Assembly: GCF_007004665.1 (NCBI RefSeq)
Contig: NZ_ML660061.1
Coordinates: forward strand, 177,689 to 241,688
DNA from: Denitrobaculum tricleocarpae
GTDB taxonomy: Bacteria; Pseudomonadota; Alphaproteobacteria; Kiloniellales; Kiloniellaceae
Direction of reading: 5' to 3'
DNA: 64,000 nt
Every line of letters begins with the position of its first letter. Within the stretch, counting starts at the first letter, position 1. The notes under the pieces were generated by a model. That model saw only the letters and a program-made list of their open reading frames with translations. It was not told the origin of the DNA and did not search any database. Shown in pieces: positions 17,213 to 26,840 of the stretch. A program made the translations under genes and the position numbers.

Positions 17213-17864
17213 CCGCGACCTCCGAAAAACGGTCGATCCAGCCATTCATCTCGCCGGGCCGGGTTTTAAGCGCAGCCCGGTTCACGATCAGGCGCGAGGT
17301 TATCTGCGCAATTTCCTCCACTTCGACCAGGCCGTTGGCCCTCAGAGTCGCGCCGGAGGACACCAGATCGACGATACGTTTGCAAAGCCCGAGATTCGGT
17401 GCCAGCTCCATGGCTCCATTCAGCTTGATACACTCGGCCTGCACGCCGCGCGCCGCAAAGTGCCGGCGGGTGATCTCGGGGTACTTCGTCGCCACCCGAA
17501 TATGACTCCAGCGCGCCGGATCTTCCTCGGCCAGCAACTCCTTTGGCGCCGCGACTGAAAGACGGCAGTGCCCGATATCCAGATCCACAGGGGCATAGAG
17601 CTCCGGATAGTCGAACTCCATGAGCACATCGTTGCCCGCGACGCCGAAATGAGCCGCGCCGAACGCGACAAAGGTCGCCACGTCGAAACTGCGAACGCGC
17701 ACGATTTCGAGGTTGGGATGGTTGGTCGCGAAGCGGAGCTGGCGGGCGGACTCATCATTGAATGCCGCCTCGGGCTCAATTCCGGCACCTGACAAAAGAG
17801 GCGCCAATTCCTTCAGAATACGCCCTTTGGGAAGGGCCAATACCAGCTTCTCGTTCGCGGTCAT
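17202..17864 (-). CDS. hisG: ATP phosphoribosyltransferase, short form
   Basis: First enzyme of histidine biosynthesis (ATP + PRPP to phosphoribosyl-ATP). At 220 aa it lacks the C-terminal regulatory domain, so it is the short HisG_S form. [11 protein letters not shown] at the N-terminus, [11 protein letters not shown], and the PRPP-loop segment [14 protein letters not shown] are diagnostic. Short HisG normally needs HisZ for activity and feedback control by histidine; no hisZ lies in this window. Confidence 0.94.
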   Translation of the reverse strand: MTANEKLVLALPKGRILKELAPLLSGAGIEPEAAFNDESARQLRFATNHPNLEIVRVRSFDVATFVAFGAAHFGVAGNDVLMEFDYPELYAPVDLDIGHCRLSVAAPKELLAEEDPARWSHIRVATKYPEITRRHFAARGVQAECIKLNGAMELAPNLGLCKRIVDLVSSGATLRANGLVEVEEIAQITSRLIVNRAALKTRPGEMNGWIDRFSEVADAA

Positions 17865-17999
17865 TGCTCAGTTTTTCCGTACAGTCGCTGTTCTGCAGAC
17901 CATATGCACCAGGTGCATCAGTGGATCAAGCTTGCCAGCCAGATCAAGACCCGGTCTCAATCAGACCCGCACCGGGGACTTTGCCGTGCTCCGGCCGTT

Positions 18000-18569
18000 T
18001 CAGGCCTGATCGGCTCCAGTGTCGTCCGTGGGATGATGGGGGCGCGAAGAGGTCGGCCAGGGCTCGCCAAGGTCTTCCAGATGGCAACGGTAGGCCGAAA
18101 CCTCAAGCCGAATCACGCCACCGTCGGAAAAATGCAGGGCAATGGCGTTGTCCGCAGCGGCGACGGTCAGAAGATTGAGGATCTGATCTTTCCGGCTCAT
18201 ATCGATGTTGCGGACCTGGACAGAGCGGACCTTGTCAAAACAGACCCCGCAGTTGACCCGCTCATAGGGTGTCTCTTCCGCGAAGCTGGCGTCTTCGGCT
18301 TCCGCAGCGTCCTGCGCCGCCTCTCCACCGGCTCCGGACGCGTGCGCCGGCTCAGGCGTGCGGACCGCCTCTGCCTCCTGCTCTCGCGGACCGCTGTCGG
18401 TTTCCCAGCGGAAACGGTTTGCCACGAAAACGAAGCGCTTTTCCGCCTTGAGATAGGTCACATCACTCAGGGGCACCAAAGCGTCCTGCAAGACGCCGGC
18501 AATGACGCGCATGTCTTCGGTATCGTGCGCCCGCAGCTTCATGGGCTTGACGAATTCAGTCATAGTCAC
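18000..18569 (-). CDS. DUF2948 family protein
   Basis: A 189-residue cytosolic protein. Conserved segments are DMRVIAGVLQDAL, FVFVANRFRWE, and a C-terminal part with ALHFSDGGVIRLEV. An Ala/Glu-rich insert at about residues 60-95 looks disordered and is variable in the family. DUF2948 is almost always next to murA and hisD in Alphaproteobacteria; its role is unknown. It starts 2 bases after the murA stop. Confidence 0.85.
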   Translation of the reverse strand: MTMTEFVKPMKLRAHDTEDMRVIAGVLQDALVPLSDVTYLKAEKRFVFVANRFRWETDSGPREQEAEAVRTPEPAHASGAGGEAAQDAAEAEDASFAEETPYERVNCGVCFDKVRSVQVRNIDMSRKDQILNLLTVAAADNAIALHFSDGGVIRLEVSAYRCHLEDLGEPWPTSSRPHHPTDDTGADQA

Positions 18570-18571
18570 GT

Positions 18572-19858
18572 TCAGGGACCCTTGATCCGTTCGATATCGG
18601 CGCCGCAGGCGGCCAGTTTTTCCTCGACCCGCTCGTAACCGCGATCCAGGTGGTAAACCCGATTCAGCATGGTTTCTCCCTCCGCTGCAAGCCCTGCGAG
18701 CACCAGCGATACCGAGGCGCGCAAATCCGTTGCCATGACCTCTGCCCCAGTCAGCTTTTCCTGGCCGCGCACCATCGCCGATGCCCCGTGGACATTGACG
18801 TTCGCTCCCATACGGGCAAGTTCCGGAACGTGCATGAAGCGGTTCTCGAAAATCGACTCCGTGATCATCGCTGCGCCGTCGGCGGCGGACATCAGAGCCA
18901 TGGTCTGGGCCTGAAGGTCGGTCGGAAAACCCGGGAAAGGCTCGGTCATGACATCCACGCCGGTCAGCTCTCCGTTCAGGCGGCGGACTTTCAGCCCTTC
19001 TTCCGTCTCGGTGATTTCAACCCCGGCCTTGGTTAGAATCTCAATCACCGCGCCCAGATGTTCGATGCGCGCGCCAAGAAGTTCCAGCTCGCCGTTGGTG
19101 ATTGCAGCTGCGATGGCGTATGTCCCGGCTTCGATACGGTCGGGCACTACACTATGATCGGCACCACCGAGACGCTCGACACCCTCGACAACGAGGGTAT
19201 CGCTGCCGATGCCCTCGATTTTGGCGCCCATCTTGACCAGACATTCAGCCAGATCGGTGATCTCGGGCTCGCGGGCCGAGTTCATCAGGCGTGTGGTACC
19301 CTTGGCCAGACAAGCCGCCATCAGCAGATTCTCGGTCGCGCCGACAGACACCTTGGAAAAAGTGATCTCGGCGCCGTGCAACCCGTTAGGTGCTTTGGCG
19401 TAAATGTAACCTTCCTTGATTTCGATCTCCGCTCCCAGCAGCTCGAGGGCGGTCAGGTGCAGATCGACAGGCCGGGTTCCAATGGCGCAGCCACCGGGCA
19501 AGGAGACTTGCGCTTCGCCGAAGCGGGCGAGCAAAGGTCCCAGAACCAGCACACTGGCGCGCATCTTCCGAACCAGGTCATAGGGGGCGCGGGTCGAGGT
19601 GATATTGCGCGCGGTCATCTCCAGCACCCGGCCGGTATGCCCGCCGTCGGTCGCGCCGTTCATGTGCAGATCCACACCGTGCTGTACCAGCAGGTTGGCC
19701 AAAGTCGTGATGTCGGCCAGATGCGGCAGGTTCGACAGGGTCAGGGTTTCATCCGTCAGAAGGCAGGCCGCCATAAGAGGCAGCGCCGCGTTCTTGGCGC
19801 CGCTGATCCTGATCTGGCCCTTGAGGGGCCGTCCACCGCGTATCCTTATCTTATCCAT
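18572..19858 (-). CDS. murA: UDP-N-acetylglucosamine 1-carboxyvinyltransferase
   Basis: First committed enzyme of peptidoglycan synthesis (UDP-GlcNAc + PEP), 428 aa and full length. The N-terminal SGAKNAALP motif binds UDP-GlcNAc; the catalytic, fosfomycin-reactive Cys is kept at residue 124 ([10 protein letters not shown]). [12 protein letters not shown] and the C-terminal YHLDRGYE are conserved too. It heads the block that continues into DUF2948, hisG and hisD. Confidence 0.97.
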   Translation of the reverse strand: MDKIRIRGGRPLKGQIRISGAKNAALPLMAACLLTDETLTLSNLPHLADITTLANLLVQHGVDLHMNGATDGGHTGRVLEMTARNITSTRAPYDLVRKMRASVLVLGPLLARFGEAQVSLPGGCAIGTRPVDLHLTALELLGAEIEIKEGYIYAKAPNGLHGAEITFSKVSVGATENLLMAACLAKGTTRLMNSAREPEITDLAECLVKMGAKIEGIGSDTLVVEGVERLGGADHSVVPDRIEAGTYAIAAAITNGELELLGARIEHLGAVIEILTKAGVEITETEEGLKVRRLNGELTGVDVMTEPFPGFPTDLQAQTMALMSAADGAAMITESIFENRFMHVPELARMGANVNVHGASAMVRGQEKLTGAEVMATDLRASVSLVLAGLAAEGETMLNRVYHLDRGYERVEEKLAACGADIERIKGP

Positions 19859-19935
19859 TCACTCTTTCCACTGGCTTCGCTGTCGGCGTCCGCTTGGGCG
19901 GTCAGCACCTGATTGCTGTGCCCTGATCCGCTTAT

Positions 19936-20490
19936 TTACAGACGTGGCAGCGTCACACCGGTTTGTTTCATGTATTTGCCCGCGCGGTCGGCATAGGAGG
20001 TTTCGCAGCTTTCCTCACCTCGCAGGAAGAGAAACTGGCAGGCACCTTCATTCGCATAAATCTTGGCGGGCAGGGGCGTCGTGTTGGAGAACTCCAGCGT
20101 AACATGGCCTTCCCACTCGGGCTCCAGCGGGGTGACATTTACAATGATTCCGCAGCGCGCGTAGGTCGATTTACCCAGACAGATCACCAAAACATCGCGC
20201 GGTATCCGGAAATACTCGACGGTGCGGGCCAGCACGAAACTGTTCGGCGGGATGATGCAGACGTCGGTCTTGCGTTCCACAAAGCTCTGATCGGAGAAGT
20301 TCTTCGGATCGACCAGCGCATTGTCCACGTTGGTAAAAATCCGGAACTCGTCGGCCACCCGCGCGTCGTATCCATAGGAACTGACGCCATAGGAAATCAC
20401 GCCCTCCCGGCGCTGCGCTTCGACATAGGGTTCGATCATAGCCTCTTTTTCGGCCATCTCTCTGATCCACTTGTCGGGCAATATCGACAT
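19936..20490 (-). CDS. dcd: dCTP deaminase
   Basis: A 184-residue enzyme converting dCTP to dUTP for thymidylate synthesis. Diagnostic stretches are [12 protein letters not shown], the [17 protein letters not shown] strand pair with active-site residues, GKSTYARCG, and [16 protein letters not shown] with the catalytic Glu. The DCD form rather than dUTPase is clear from length and motifs. It is upstream of murA on the same strand. Confidence 0.96.
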   Translation of the reverse strand: MSILPDKWIREMAEKEAMIEPYVEAQRREGVISYGVSSYGYDARVADEFRIFTNVDNALVDPKNFSDQSFVERKTDVCIIPPNSFVLARTVEYFRIPRDVLVICLGKSTYARCGIIVNVTPLEPEWEGHVTLEFSNTTPLPAKIYANEGACQFLFLRGEESCETSYADRAGKYMKQTGVTLPRL

Positions 20491-20658
20491 CTCGGCGTAC
20501 TTTCTTAAGTTCCTGTGAAAAACGGAGGGACCGTTGGGCTATGTGATCCCGGGTGGTTGTGTTGTCGGTAAACGAAGCGCCCGTGCCTCAATGGCCGGCA
20601 CCGCAAACTGCGCGTCTTCTACTGCAAAAATTGGGCAAATCTCAAGGATAAGCTGCGT

Positions 20659-20859
20659 TCAAGGCTCCCCACTGCCCTCTTCGGCATCTCTCAGCGCAGT
20701 CTCCGCATCTTCCGCCGACGAATCGCTGCGCTCCCGCATCTGGGTTTTTCGCTTGCGCAGATTATCGCGCAGCGCCTGGGCCTGCCGGCTGCGGCGTTCG
20801 TCAAGCTGAGCCCGCCCCTTGTCTGACAGGCGTGTGTGACTGCTGGATTCCCTACTCAT
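20659..20859 (-). CDS. Small basic hypothetical protein
   Basis: A 66-residue, strongly charged protein. It has a basic helix rich in Arg, Lys and Gln (about residues 12-42) and an acidic, Glu/Ala-rich tail. Small proteins of the pattern LxxxGxxxLxxRRxRQAxALRxNLRKRK are common in Alphaproteobacteria near tRNA or dcd genes and have no known function. The ATG at 20859 is chosen; an extension to 21108 would run into the tRNA-Thr gene. Confidence 0.55.
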   Translation of the reverse strand: MSRESSSHTRLSDKGRAQLDERRSRQAQALRDNLRKRKTQMRERSDSSAEDAETALRDAEEGSGEP

Positions 20860-21080
20860 ATGAAGCAGAGTGCAAGGCGATGATGGCAAGGTCAAGGCAG
20901 CGTTGCCCGGCTTTTTCTCAAGCTCGCCACAGTCCGGGGCCTGCCTGATAAACACCAGAGCCCACAAGACTGTCGGAGAAGGCTCAAAACCGCTGAAATC
21001 CGGTGAAAAACCCCTCAGTAAATTCGGCGCTTGCCATGACGCGCCTCTGGTGGCATTTTCCCGCCAATCCAGTCCCCAGT

Positions 21081-21155
21081 GCCGCCGTAGCTCAGGGGTA
21101 GAGCACACCCTTGGTAAGGGTGGGGTCGCGTGTTCAATTCACGCCGGCGGCACCA
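21081..21155 (+). tRNA. tRNA-Thr (GGT)
   Basis: A 75-base tRNA with acceptor GCCGCCG pairing with CGGCGGC, D-arm TAGCTCAGGGGTAGAGC, anticodon stem CACCC/GGGTG enclosing the loop TTGGTAA (anticodon GGT), T-arm GTTCAATTC, and an encoded CCA at 21153-21155. It reads ACC/ACT codons. Confidence 0.96.
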
Positions 21156-21288
21156 TTTTCCTCCTGAAGAACTCCCGTCTAAGTCTTAGAGTTGGCGGCG
21201 ATTCACGCCCTGTCACGCCTCCGCAGCGTCAAAATTCCGTCGTTCGGGCCGTTTCGCTTCCGCTTTTGAGAGCCTTCGATAGGAGTCT

Positions 21289-22269
21289 TTAACTTAGCCC
21301 TCGACGGGTCTCGCTTGGACTTTCGCCAAAGCGGGCGCGATAAGCGCGAGAGAAGGCCGAGGCCGAGTTGAAACCGCAGGACGTGCCGATCTGGAGTGTG
21401 CTGGCGGCCCCCGCGACGAGCTGACGGCGGGCGGCTTTGAGCCGATATCCGAGGTAGTAGTCTCGCGGGCGCTGTCCGAGAAAGCGCTTGAAAAGAGTCT
21501 CCAGGCGGCGGCTGCTCAGGTCTACTGCTTCGGCAATCTGGTTGATGCTGAGCGGATCTTCCAGGTGGCTTTCCATTAATCGCACCGCGGCGGCTACCCG
21601 GGGTTCACGCTTGGCCAGTTGTCCCAGTGAAATGCTGCGCTGAGGATCACTGGGCAGGCTGCTCTCTTCGTAGATGAAAAGGCTGGCTACATCCATGGCC
21701 AAAGCATTACCTTGGCGTTGCCGGATCAATTCCAGTGCCATATCCAGCGCGGGCGTGGCGCCGCCAGTGGTGAAACGGTCGCCATCGATGACGAAGCGAT
21801 CCTGTTGCAGAATGACGGAAGGAAACCTGGTTTCGAAGGCCTCCAGGTCTTCCCAATGCGTTGTGGCCCGACGGCCGTCGAGCAGACCCGCCATAGCCAG
21901 AAGCCAGGCGCCGGACTCCACGCCGCCGATGGCACCGCCTTTGCGGCCCGCCAGCCTAAGTCTGCCGATCAGGTCCCGGGTTGCGTGCGTCTCGATGTTG
22001 TAGCCGGCGATGACGACCAGTGCATCGCGCGGGGTCGCAGGGTCGAAGCGATCCGACACCGCGATCGGAAAGTCCGAAATGGTGGTGACAGGCGCGCCAT
22101 CCGGCGATGTCAGCCGCCAGCTGTAGACCTGCCGGTTCATGAGACGGTTCGCGCCGCGCAGGGGCTCGACCATGGCGGCAAGCAACAGCATTGAGGTGTC
22201 TGGAAGGAGCAGGAACTCCAACTCGAGTGGGTCTTCCTGACCGGACGGCGGAGGCGCGAATATTGTCAT
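21289..22269 (-). CDS. GlxA-family AraC-type transcriptional regulator
   Basis: A 326-residue regulator with an N-terminal DJ-1/PfpI-like domain (about residues 12-190) and a C-terminal AraC double helix-turn-helix (about 225-320, with DLSSRRLETLFKRFLG and GFNSASAFSRAYRARFG). Members such as GbdR and CdhR sense glycine betaine, dimethylglycine or carnitine. ATG 22269 is preferred over an upstream start at 22359, since the DJ-1 fold begins right after it. It is divergent from the acyl-CoA dehydrogenase operon and is its likely activator. Confidence 0.88.
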   Translation of the reverse strand: MTIFAPPPSGQEDPLELEFLLLPDTSMLLLAAMVEPLRGANRLMNRQVYSWRLTSPDGAPVTTISDFPIAVSDRFDPATPRDALVVIAGYNIETHATRDLIGRLRLAGRKGGAIGGVESGAWLLAMAGLLDGRRATTHWEDLEAFETRFPSVILQQDRFVIDGDRFTTGGATPALDMALELIRQRQGNALAMDVASLFIYEESSLPSDPQRSISLGQLAKREPRVAAAVRLMESHLEDPLSINQIAEAVDLSSRRLETLFKRFLGQRPRDYYLGYRLKAARRQLVAGAASTLQIGTSCGFNSASAFSRAYRARFGESPSETRRGLS

Positions 22270-22421
22270 GGCGTTTCGGAAAATATCAACAAAACTTCGA
22301 AAATCGTAAAGCAAATGATCGGCGTTCACCAGAGGCTGTTCGGCGCAGTGGGCGCGCATCAGCGTTGCTCGCTCGAGGTTGGGATGTCCGCCTGCGGTGG
22401 CGTTTAGAAGGAAGCGGAAAG
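22270..22421. promoter_or_regulatory. Divergent control region, GlxA regulator / acyl-CoA operon
   Basis: These 152 bases separate two divergent starts and must contain both promoters. The left third is A/T-rich (AAAATATCAACAAAACTTCGAAAATCG). GGAAG upstream of 22422 serves the dehydrogenase gene. No clean dyad was found; AraC-type sites are usually direct repeats and hard to see by eye. Confidence 0.4.
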
Positions 22422-23582
22422 ATGCATTTCGGATTGACCCAGGAACAGGAGATGGTTGTCGAGACCGTCCGCAGCTTTGTCGAGCGTGAGATGTACCCCC
22501 ATGAGGATCTGGTGGAGAAACTTGGCGAGGTGCCGGCCGAGATTGCCGATGAGATCAAGCGCAAGGTCATCGATCTGGGATTTTACGCCCCGAACTTCCC
22601 GGTCGAAGTCGGCGGCGGGGGGCTCGGTCATCTGGACTTCGCGCTGCTGGAGCGTGAACTCGGTCGCGCGTCGATGGCGCTCAATCACTTCTGGGGGCGT
22701 CCGCAGAACATTCTCATGGCCTGCGAAGGGGATCAAAAGGAGCGCTATCTTCTGCCTGCTGTACGCGGTGAAAAGATGGACGCGCTGGCGATGACGGAAC
22801 CGGACGCAGGCTCCGACGTGCGCGGCATGAAGACCTTCGCGCGCAAGGACGGTAGTGACTGGATCGTGAACGGCACCAAACACTTCATTTCCGGCGGCAC
22901 TCACGCGGACTTCTTAATCGTCTTCATCGCGACGGGAGAGGATCAAACGCCAAAGGGACCCAAAAAACGGATTACCTGCTTTCTTGTCGATCGGGATCAT
23001 CCGGGGTTCGAAATCCGTGCCGGATACAATTCCGTCTCGCACAGCGGCTACGACAACGTGATTCTGAGCTTTGACGATTGCCGTTTGCCGCAGGGGCAGG
23101 TCCTTGGCGAGGTGGACGGTGGTTTCGAGGTCATGAATACCTGGCTCTATGCCACCCGGATCACGGTTGCCGCCATGTGCGTCGGCCGGGCGCGCCGGGC
23201 GTTCGATTACGCGACTTCTTATGCGGCAGAGCGTAAACAGTTCGGTCAGCAGATCGGGAAGTTCCAGGGGGTCAGCTTCAAACTGGCCGATATGATCACC
23301 GAGATCGATGCCGCGGACTGGCTGACCCTTGCGGCGGCCTGGCGGCTGGATGAAGGGCTGGAAGCCAACCGCGAAATCGCTTCGGCCAAACTCTACGCCA
23401 GTGAGATGCTGGCGCGGGTGACTGATGAAGCGATCCAGATCTATGGCGGCATGGGGCTCATGGACGACCTGCCGCTCGCGCGTTTCTGGCGCGATGCCCG
23501 GGTCGAGCGCATCTGGGACGGAACTTCCGAAATTCAACGTCACATCATAAGCCGCGATATACTGCGGCGCTTGGGTGCTTAA
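22422..23582 (+). CDS. Acyl-CoA dehydrogenase with Asp at the catalytic-base position
   Basis: A 386-residue flavoprotein that introduces a 2,3-double bond in an acyl-CoA. FAD-binding stretches such as AMTEPDAGSDVRGM and QIYGGMGLMDDLPLAR are intact. Where short- and medium-chain enzymes have the catalytic Glu (the EGT motif), this protein has Asp366 in IWDGTSEIQ. The alternative helix-G position used by isovaleryl-CoA dehydrogenase is not Glu either. Acyl-CoA dehydrogenases using Asp are known, so this is probably active. ATG 22422 is used; upstream extension would run into the control region. First gene of the acyl-CoA operon. Confidence 0.9.
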   Translation: MHFGLTQEQEMVVETVRSFVEREMYPHEDLVEKLGEVPAEIADEIKRKVIDLGFYAPNFPVEVGGGGLGHLDFALLERELGRASMALNHFWGRPQNILMACEGDQKERYLLPAVRGEKMDALAMTEPDAGSDVRGMKTFARKDGSDWIVNGTKHFISGGTHADFLIVFIATGEDQTPKGPKKRITCFLVDRDHPGFEIRAGYNSVSHSGYDNVILSFDDCRLPQGQVLGEVDGGFEVMNTWLYATRITVAAMCVGRARRAFDYATSYAAERKQFGQQIGKFQGVSFKLADMITEIDAADWLTLAAAWRLDEGLEANREIASAKLYASEMLARVTDEAIQIYGGMGLMDDLPLARFWRDARVERIWDGTSEIQRHIISRDILRRLGA

Positions 23583-23594
23583 GGGCGCGCCGTT

Positions 23595-25655
23595 ATGACG
23601 TCATCTGTTCGGCAAGACCTGACTCGGCTTCTCCGGCCAAAGAGCATTGCGGTTTTTGGCGGGCAATGGGCGCACGCCGTGATCGAGCAGTGCCAGCGGA
23701 TGGGCTTTACCGGTGATATCTGGCCTGTGCACCCCTCGAAGGCGGAAATGAGGGGCTTGCCGTGTTTTTCCTCGGTTGAGGCTTTGCCATCGGCTCCGGA
23801 CGTTGCCTTTATCGGGGTCAATCGCGATCTAACCATCGGCATCGTTGAGGCACTGCAAGCGAGTGGGGCCGGGGGCGCAGTCTGTTTCGCGTCTGGTTTT
23901 GCCGAAGCGGGAACCGAGGGCGCGAACCTGCAGGCACGCTTACGCGCCGCTGCTCGGGACATGCCGATCATCGGCCCGAACTGCTACGGCCTGATCAACT
24001 ATCTGGACGGCGCGCTGTTGTGGCCCGATGTGCATGGCGGTCGGCAGGTCGAACGGGGTGTTGCCATCGTCACGCAGTCGTCGAACCTGGCGATCAACCT
24101 GACCATGCAGCAACGGGGCTTGCCGCTTGCCTATATGCTCACCCTCGGCAATCAGGCCGTGGTCGGCATGGCTGAGGCGGTCAGGGCTCTTGCCGAAGAC
24201 GAACGGGTGACCGCCATCGGTCTGCATATCGAGGGGGTCGGCGATGCGGCGGCCTTTGCCGACGCGGTGCTTGCGGCGCGCTCAAGCGGCAAGCCCATTG
24301 TGGTGATGAAATCCGGCAGCTCGGCGCAGGCGGCCGAATTGACGCTTTCGCATACGGCTTCGCTCGCGGGCTCGGATGCGGTCGCGGATGCTTTTTTTGC
24401 CCGGCTCTCTCTTGCGCGCGTGAAATCGATCCCTGCGTTTCTGGAGAGCCTGAAGCTCCTGCACTTCTGGGGGCCGCTGCCCGGGGCAGAGCTGGTTTCC
24501 ATGTCCTGCTCCGGCGGTGAAGCCTCCATCATCGCAGATTCCGCGGAACGTCTGGAGGTCCCCATGCCGGCTTTCGAAGCGGCGCAGGCATCCGCTATCC
24601 GTGCGACCGTGAAGCCATTGGTCACAGTCTCAAACCCCTTTGACTATCACACCTTCGATTGGGGGGATCGAACCCGCCTGAGCGATACCTTTTCGGCGGT
24701 GATGCGCGGTGCGCAGGCGGTGACTGTCTTGATCCTGGACTTTCCGAAGGCGGATGTGGGGAATTCCGAAACCTGGGATATCACTCTGGAGGCCCTGGCG
24801 GCTGCGGCGCAGCGAAGTGGCGGGCGGGCTGCTGTGATTTCGACGCTGCCCGAATGCCTGCCGGAGGAGCGTGCCGCTTCGATGCTGGCGAAGGGCGTAT
24901 TGCCTTTACTGGGGGTGGAAGAAGCCATGGCGGCCATCGGGGCGGGTGCTTTCGTTGGCCGGACGCCTGGGACCATCGCGCAGGACCTGCCCGCGATGAT
25001 CCACGGGAAAGTCGTATCCTGGGACGAGGCGAGCGCAAAGGCGGCTCTGGCGCGGGCGGGCGTCGCCGTTCCTGAATCGCAAGTCTGCGATCGTCTCGAG
25101 ACGGCGCTGGAAGCGGCTTCGCGTCTGGGCAACGTCGCCATGAAGGTGGTCAGTGCCGATCTTGCGCACAAGACCGAGGCGGGCGCCGTGGTTTTGAACC
25201 TTCGATGCGAAAACGAGGTGCGATCGGCCTACGCCCGGCTCAGCGCGCTCGGAGAGACGCTTCTCGTGGAGCGCATGATCGAGAAACCCATTGCCGAACT
25301 CATCGTGGGTCTGCGCCGTGATCCGGCCTTCGGACTTCATCTGCTGATTGGCGCCGGGGGCATCATGGCGGAGGTGCTGGAGGATACAAAGATCCTGATG
25401 CTGCCCGCCGGGCGCGCCGAGATCGAAGCGGCTTTGTCTGGTTTAAAGATCTATCCTCTCCTGGAGGGATGGCGGGGGCATCCGGCAGCCGATGTGCCGG
25501 CAGCGGTTGCGTCAATCGAGTCACTTCAGGCCTTCGGTCTTGCCAACGCGGCGGCGCTGGAGGAGCTTGAGGTCAATCCGCTGATAGTCTGTGAGGAAGG
25601 GCATGGCGCTTTCGCAGCCGATGCTCTGATCCGAATGAGAGAGGACGAAGAATGA
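23595..25655 (+). CDS. NDP-forming acyl-CoA synthetase (acetate-CoA ligase family)
   Basis: A 686-residue fused two-subunit ligase. Order of domains: CoA-binding Rossmann domain (about 10-130, SIAVFGG start), succinyl-CoA-ligase-like domain (about 150-300) with the phosphorylatable His near residue 252 in LSHTASLAGSD, and ATP-grasp domain (about 460-680; KVVSADLAHKTEAG, LLVERMI). It makes acyl-CoA from a free acid with ATP giving ADP, in contrast to AMP-forming caiC. It starts 12 bases after the dehydrogenase and overlaps caiD by 4 bases. Confidence 0.9.
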   Translation: MTSSVRQDLTRLLRPKSIAVFGGQWAHAVIEQCQRMGFTGDIWPVHPSKAEMRGLPCFSSVEALPSAPDVAFIGVNRDLTIGIVEALQASGAGGAVCFASGFAEAGTEGANLQARLRAAARDMPIIGPNCYGLINYLDGALLWPDVHGGRQVERGVAIVTQSSNLAINLTMQQRGLPLAYMLTLGNQAVVGMAEAVRALAEDERVTAIGLHIEGVGDAAAFADAVLAARSSGKPIVVMKSGSSAQAAELTLSHTASLAGSDAVADAFFARLSLARVKSIPAFLESLKLLHFWGPLPGAELVSMSCSGGEASIIADSAERLEVPMPAFEAAQASAIRATVKPLVTVSNPFDYHTFDWGDRTRLSDTFSAVMRGAQAVTVLILDFPKADVGNSETWDITLEALAAAAQRSGGRAAVISTLPECLPEERAASMLAKGVLPLLGVEEAMAAIGAGAFVGRTPGTIAQDLPAMIHGKVVSWDEASAKAALARAGVAVPESQVCDRLETALEAASRLGNVAMKVVSADLAHKTEAGAVVLNLRCENEVRSAYARLSALGETLLVERMIEKPIAELIVGLRRDPAFGLHLLIGAGGIMAEVLEDTKILMLPAGRAEIEAALSGLKIYPLLEGWRGHPAADVPAAVASIESLQAFGLANAAALEELEVNPLIVCEEGHGAFAADALIRMREDEE

Positions 25656-26434
25656 GTGAAGTCGTCAAACTGCGCCGCGATGGTGCCGTGCTGGAACTGG
25701 AACTTGACCGGCCGAAAGCCAATGCCATCGATCTGGCGACCAGCCGCGAGATGGGTGAAGCCTTCAAGGCTTTTCGCGACGACCCGGATCTGCGCGTCGC
25801 GATCGTCAGCACGGCGGGAGATCGGTTCTTCAGCGCGGGTTGGGACCTTAAGAGCGCCGCGGACGGCGATGCGGTCGATGGCGACTATGGCGTCGGTGGC
25901 TTCGGCGGTCTTCAGGAACTGCGGGATCTCAACAAACCCGTGATCGCCGCGGTCAACGGGATGGCGGTTGGCGGCGGCTTTGAATTGGCGCTCTCTGCGG
26001 ATCTGATCTACTGCAGCGAGCACAGCTCCTTCGCCCTGCCTGAAATCCGGGCCGGCACTCTTGCGGATGCGGCGACGGTGAAGCTGCCGAAACGGATTCC
26101 CTATCACGTGGCGATGGATCTTCTTTTCACCGGCCGCTGGATGGATGCGCAGGAAGCTCAGCGTTGGGGACTGGTGAACGAGGTTCTGGCAAGCGATAAG
26201 CTGATGGCACGCGCACGCGAAACCGCCCGGATGCTGGCTTCCGGTCCACCTCTTGTCTTCGCCTCCATAAAAGAGGTGGCCCGCGCGGCGGAGGCCATGA
26301 CCTTCCAGGACGCGATGAACAAGATCACCAAACGCCAGTTTGCCAGCGTGGACGTACTCTACGACAGCGAGGATAACAAAGAGGGGGCGTTGGCCTTCGC
26401 CGAAAAGCGCGACCCGGTCTGGAAGGGGCGCTGA
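25652..26434 (+). CDS. caiD: Carnitinyl-CoA dehydratase-like enoyl-CoA hydratase
   Basis: A 260-residue crotonase-fold enzyme, length matching CaiD. The oxyanion hole and active-site glutamates are visible: GGGFELALSADL with Glu111 and FALPEIRAG with Glu131. The C-terminus FAEKRDPVWKGR matches the end of E. coli CaiD closely. CaiD interconverts L-carnitinyl-CoA and crotonobetainyl-CoA. With the GlxA regulator, dehydrogenase and CoA ligase, the operon fits carnitine or gamma-butyrobetaine use, though related CoA thioesters are possible. A relic of a second caiD-like gene lies at 32588-32695. Confidence 0.85.
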   Translation: MSEVVKLRRDGAVLELELDRPKANAIDLATSREMGEAFKAFRDDPDLRVAIVSTAGDRFFSAGWDLKSAADGDAVDGDYGVGGFGGLQELRDLNKPVIAAVNGMAVGGGFELALSADLIYCSEHSSFALPEIRAGTLADAATVKLPKRIPYHVAMDLLFTGRWMDAQEAQRWGLVNEVLASDKLMARARETARMLASGPPLVFASIKEVARAAEAMTFQDAMNKITKRQFASVDVLYDSEDNKEGALAFAEKRDPVWKGR

Positions 26435-26522
26435 GGTTCCGCCTTGGCACTGTTTACTTCTTTCCGGGCGTCCACTCGATCGTGCGTTCTGGCGTGGCGT
26501 CGGGCGTAGCCGCACTCAGGCA
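26432..26522. repeat. Left copy of a 91-base direct repeat bracketing an accessory segment
   Basis: From the caiD stop codon onward, 91 bases align without a gap to 32693-32783, with seven differences counted by eye. The offset is 6261 bases. The alignment continues at lower identity into the coding sequence upstream of the stop on both sides. The copy here has no function as a gene. Confidence 0.85.
26454..26522 (-). pseudogene. Relic of a glycosyltransferase 3' end
   Basis: Read on the reverse strand this encodes the last 22 residues plus stop of the glycosyltransferase found intact at 32715 (here CLSAATPDATPERTIEW followed by TPGKK and stop; there CLSAFTPDATPERPIEW, same ending). No upstream part of the gene follows; similarity stops at 26522. 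It is a severed tail left when the segment to the right was inserted or duplicated. Confidence 0.8.
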
Positions 26523-26840
26523 ATTGGAACAACCGAGTTGCCGATTGATTCGGCCGGGCGCTTTCCCCTTTCTCTGCCGCCTGGCTCTTTTGCAAGCCGG
26601 GTGACCCAGAGACAAAAAAGCCGTTTCGTCATCGGAGCGCCGCTCGGTATTGGTTCATTTTGGACAAAATTGCCCACATAACGGACAAATCCGACTTTTT
26701 TCTTCAAATTTCCCGCAAAAGCTGCGTCCACTTGCGTTGAGGGCGTCCTTTAGGTTTTGTTTCTCTCGGGTGCTCAATCATCCGGCAAACGAATTCCGCC
26801 AGTCTGTTCATCGCGTGTGCTCTCTTTTCGGGGAAGACCA
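26523..26840. other. Non-coding stretch at the left end of the accessory segment
   Basis: These 318 bases contain no convincing gene. The right half is A/T-rich (GACAAAATTGCCCACATAACGGACAAATCC around 26660-26692) and contains two GGACAAA repeats at about 26662 and 26682. It ends in the leader of the PEP-CTERM-like gene, with GGGGAAGA before its ATG. A promoter here is likely. Confidence 0.4.

Noticed and set aside
20860..21108. N-terminal extension of the small basic protein over tRNA-Thr
   Set aside because: The extension overlaps the tRNA gene and has no homologous look; the internal ATG at 20859 is used.
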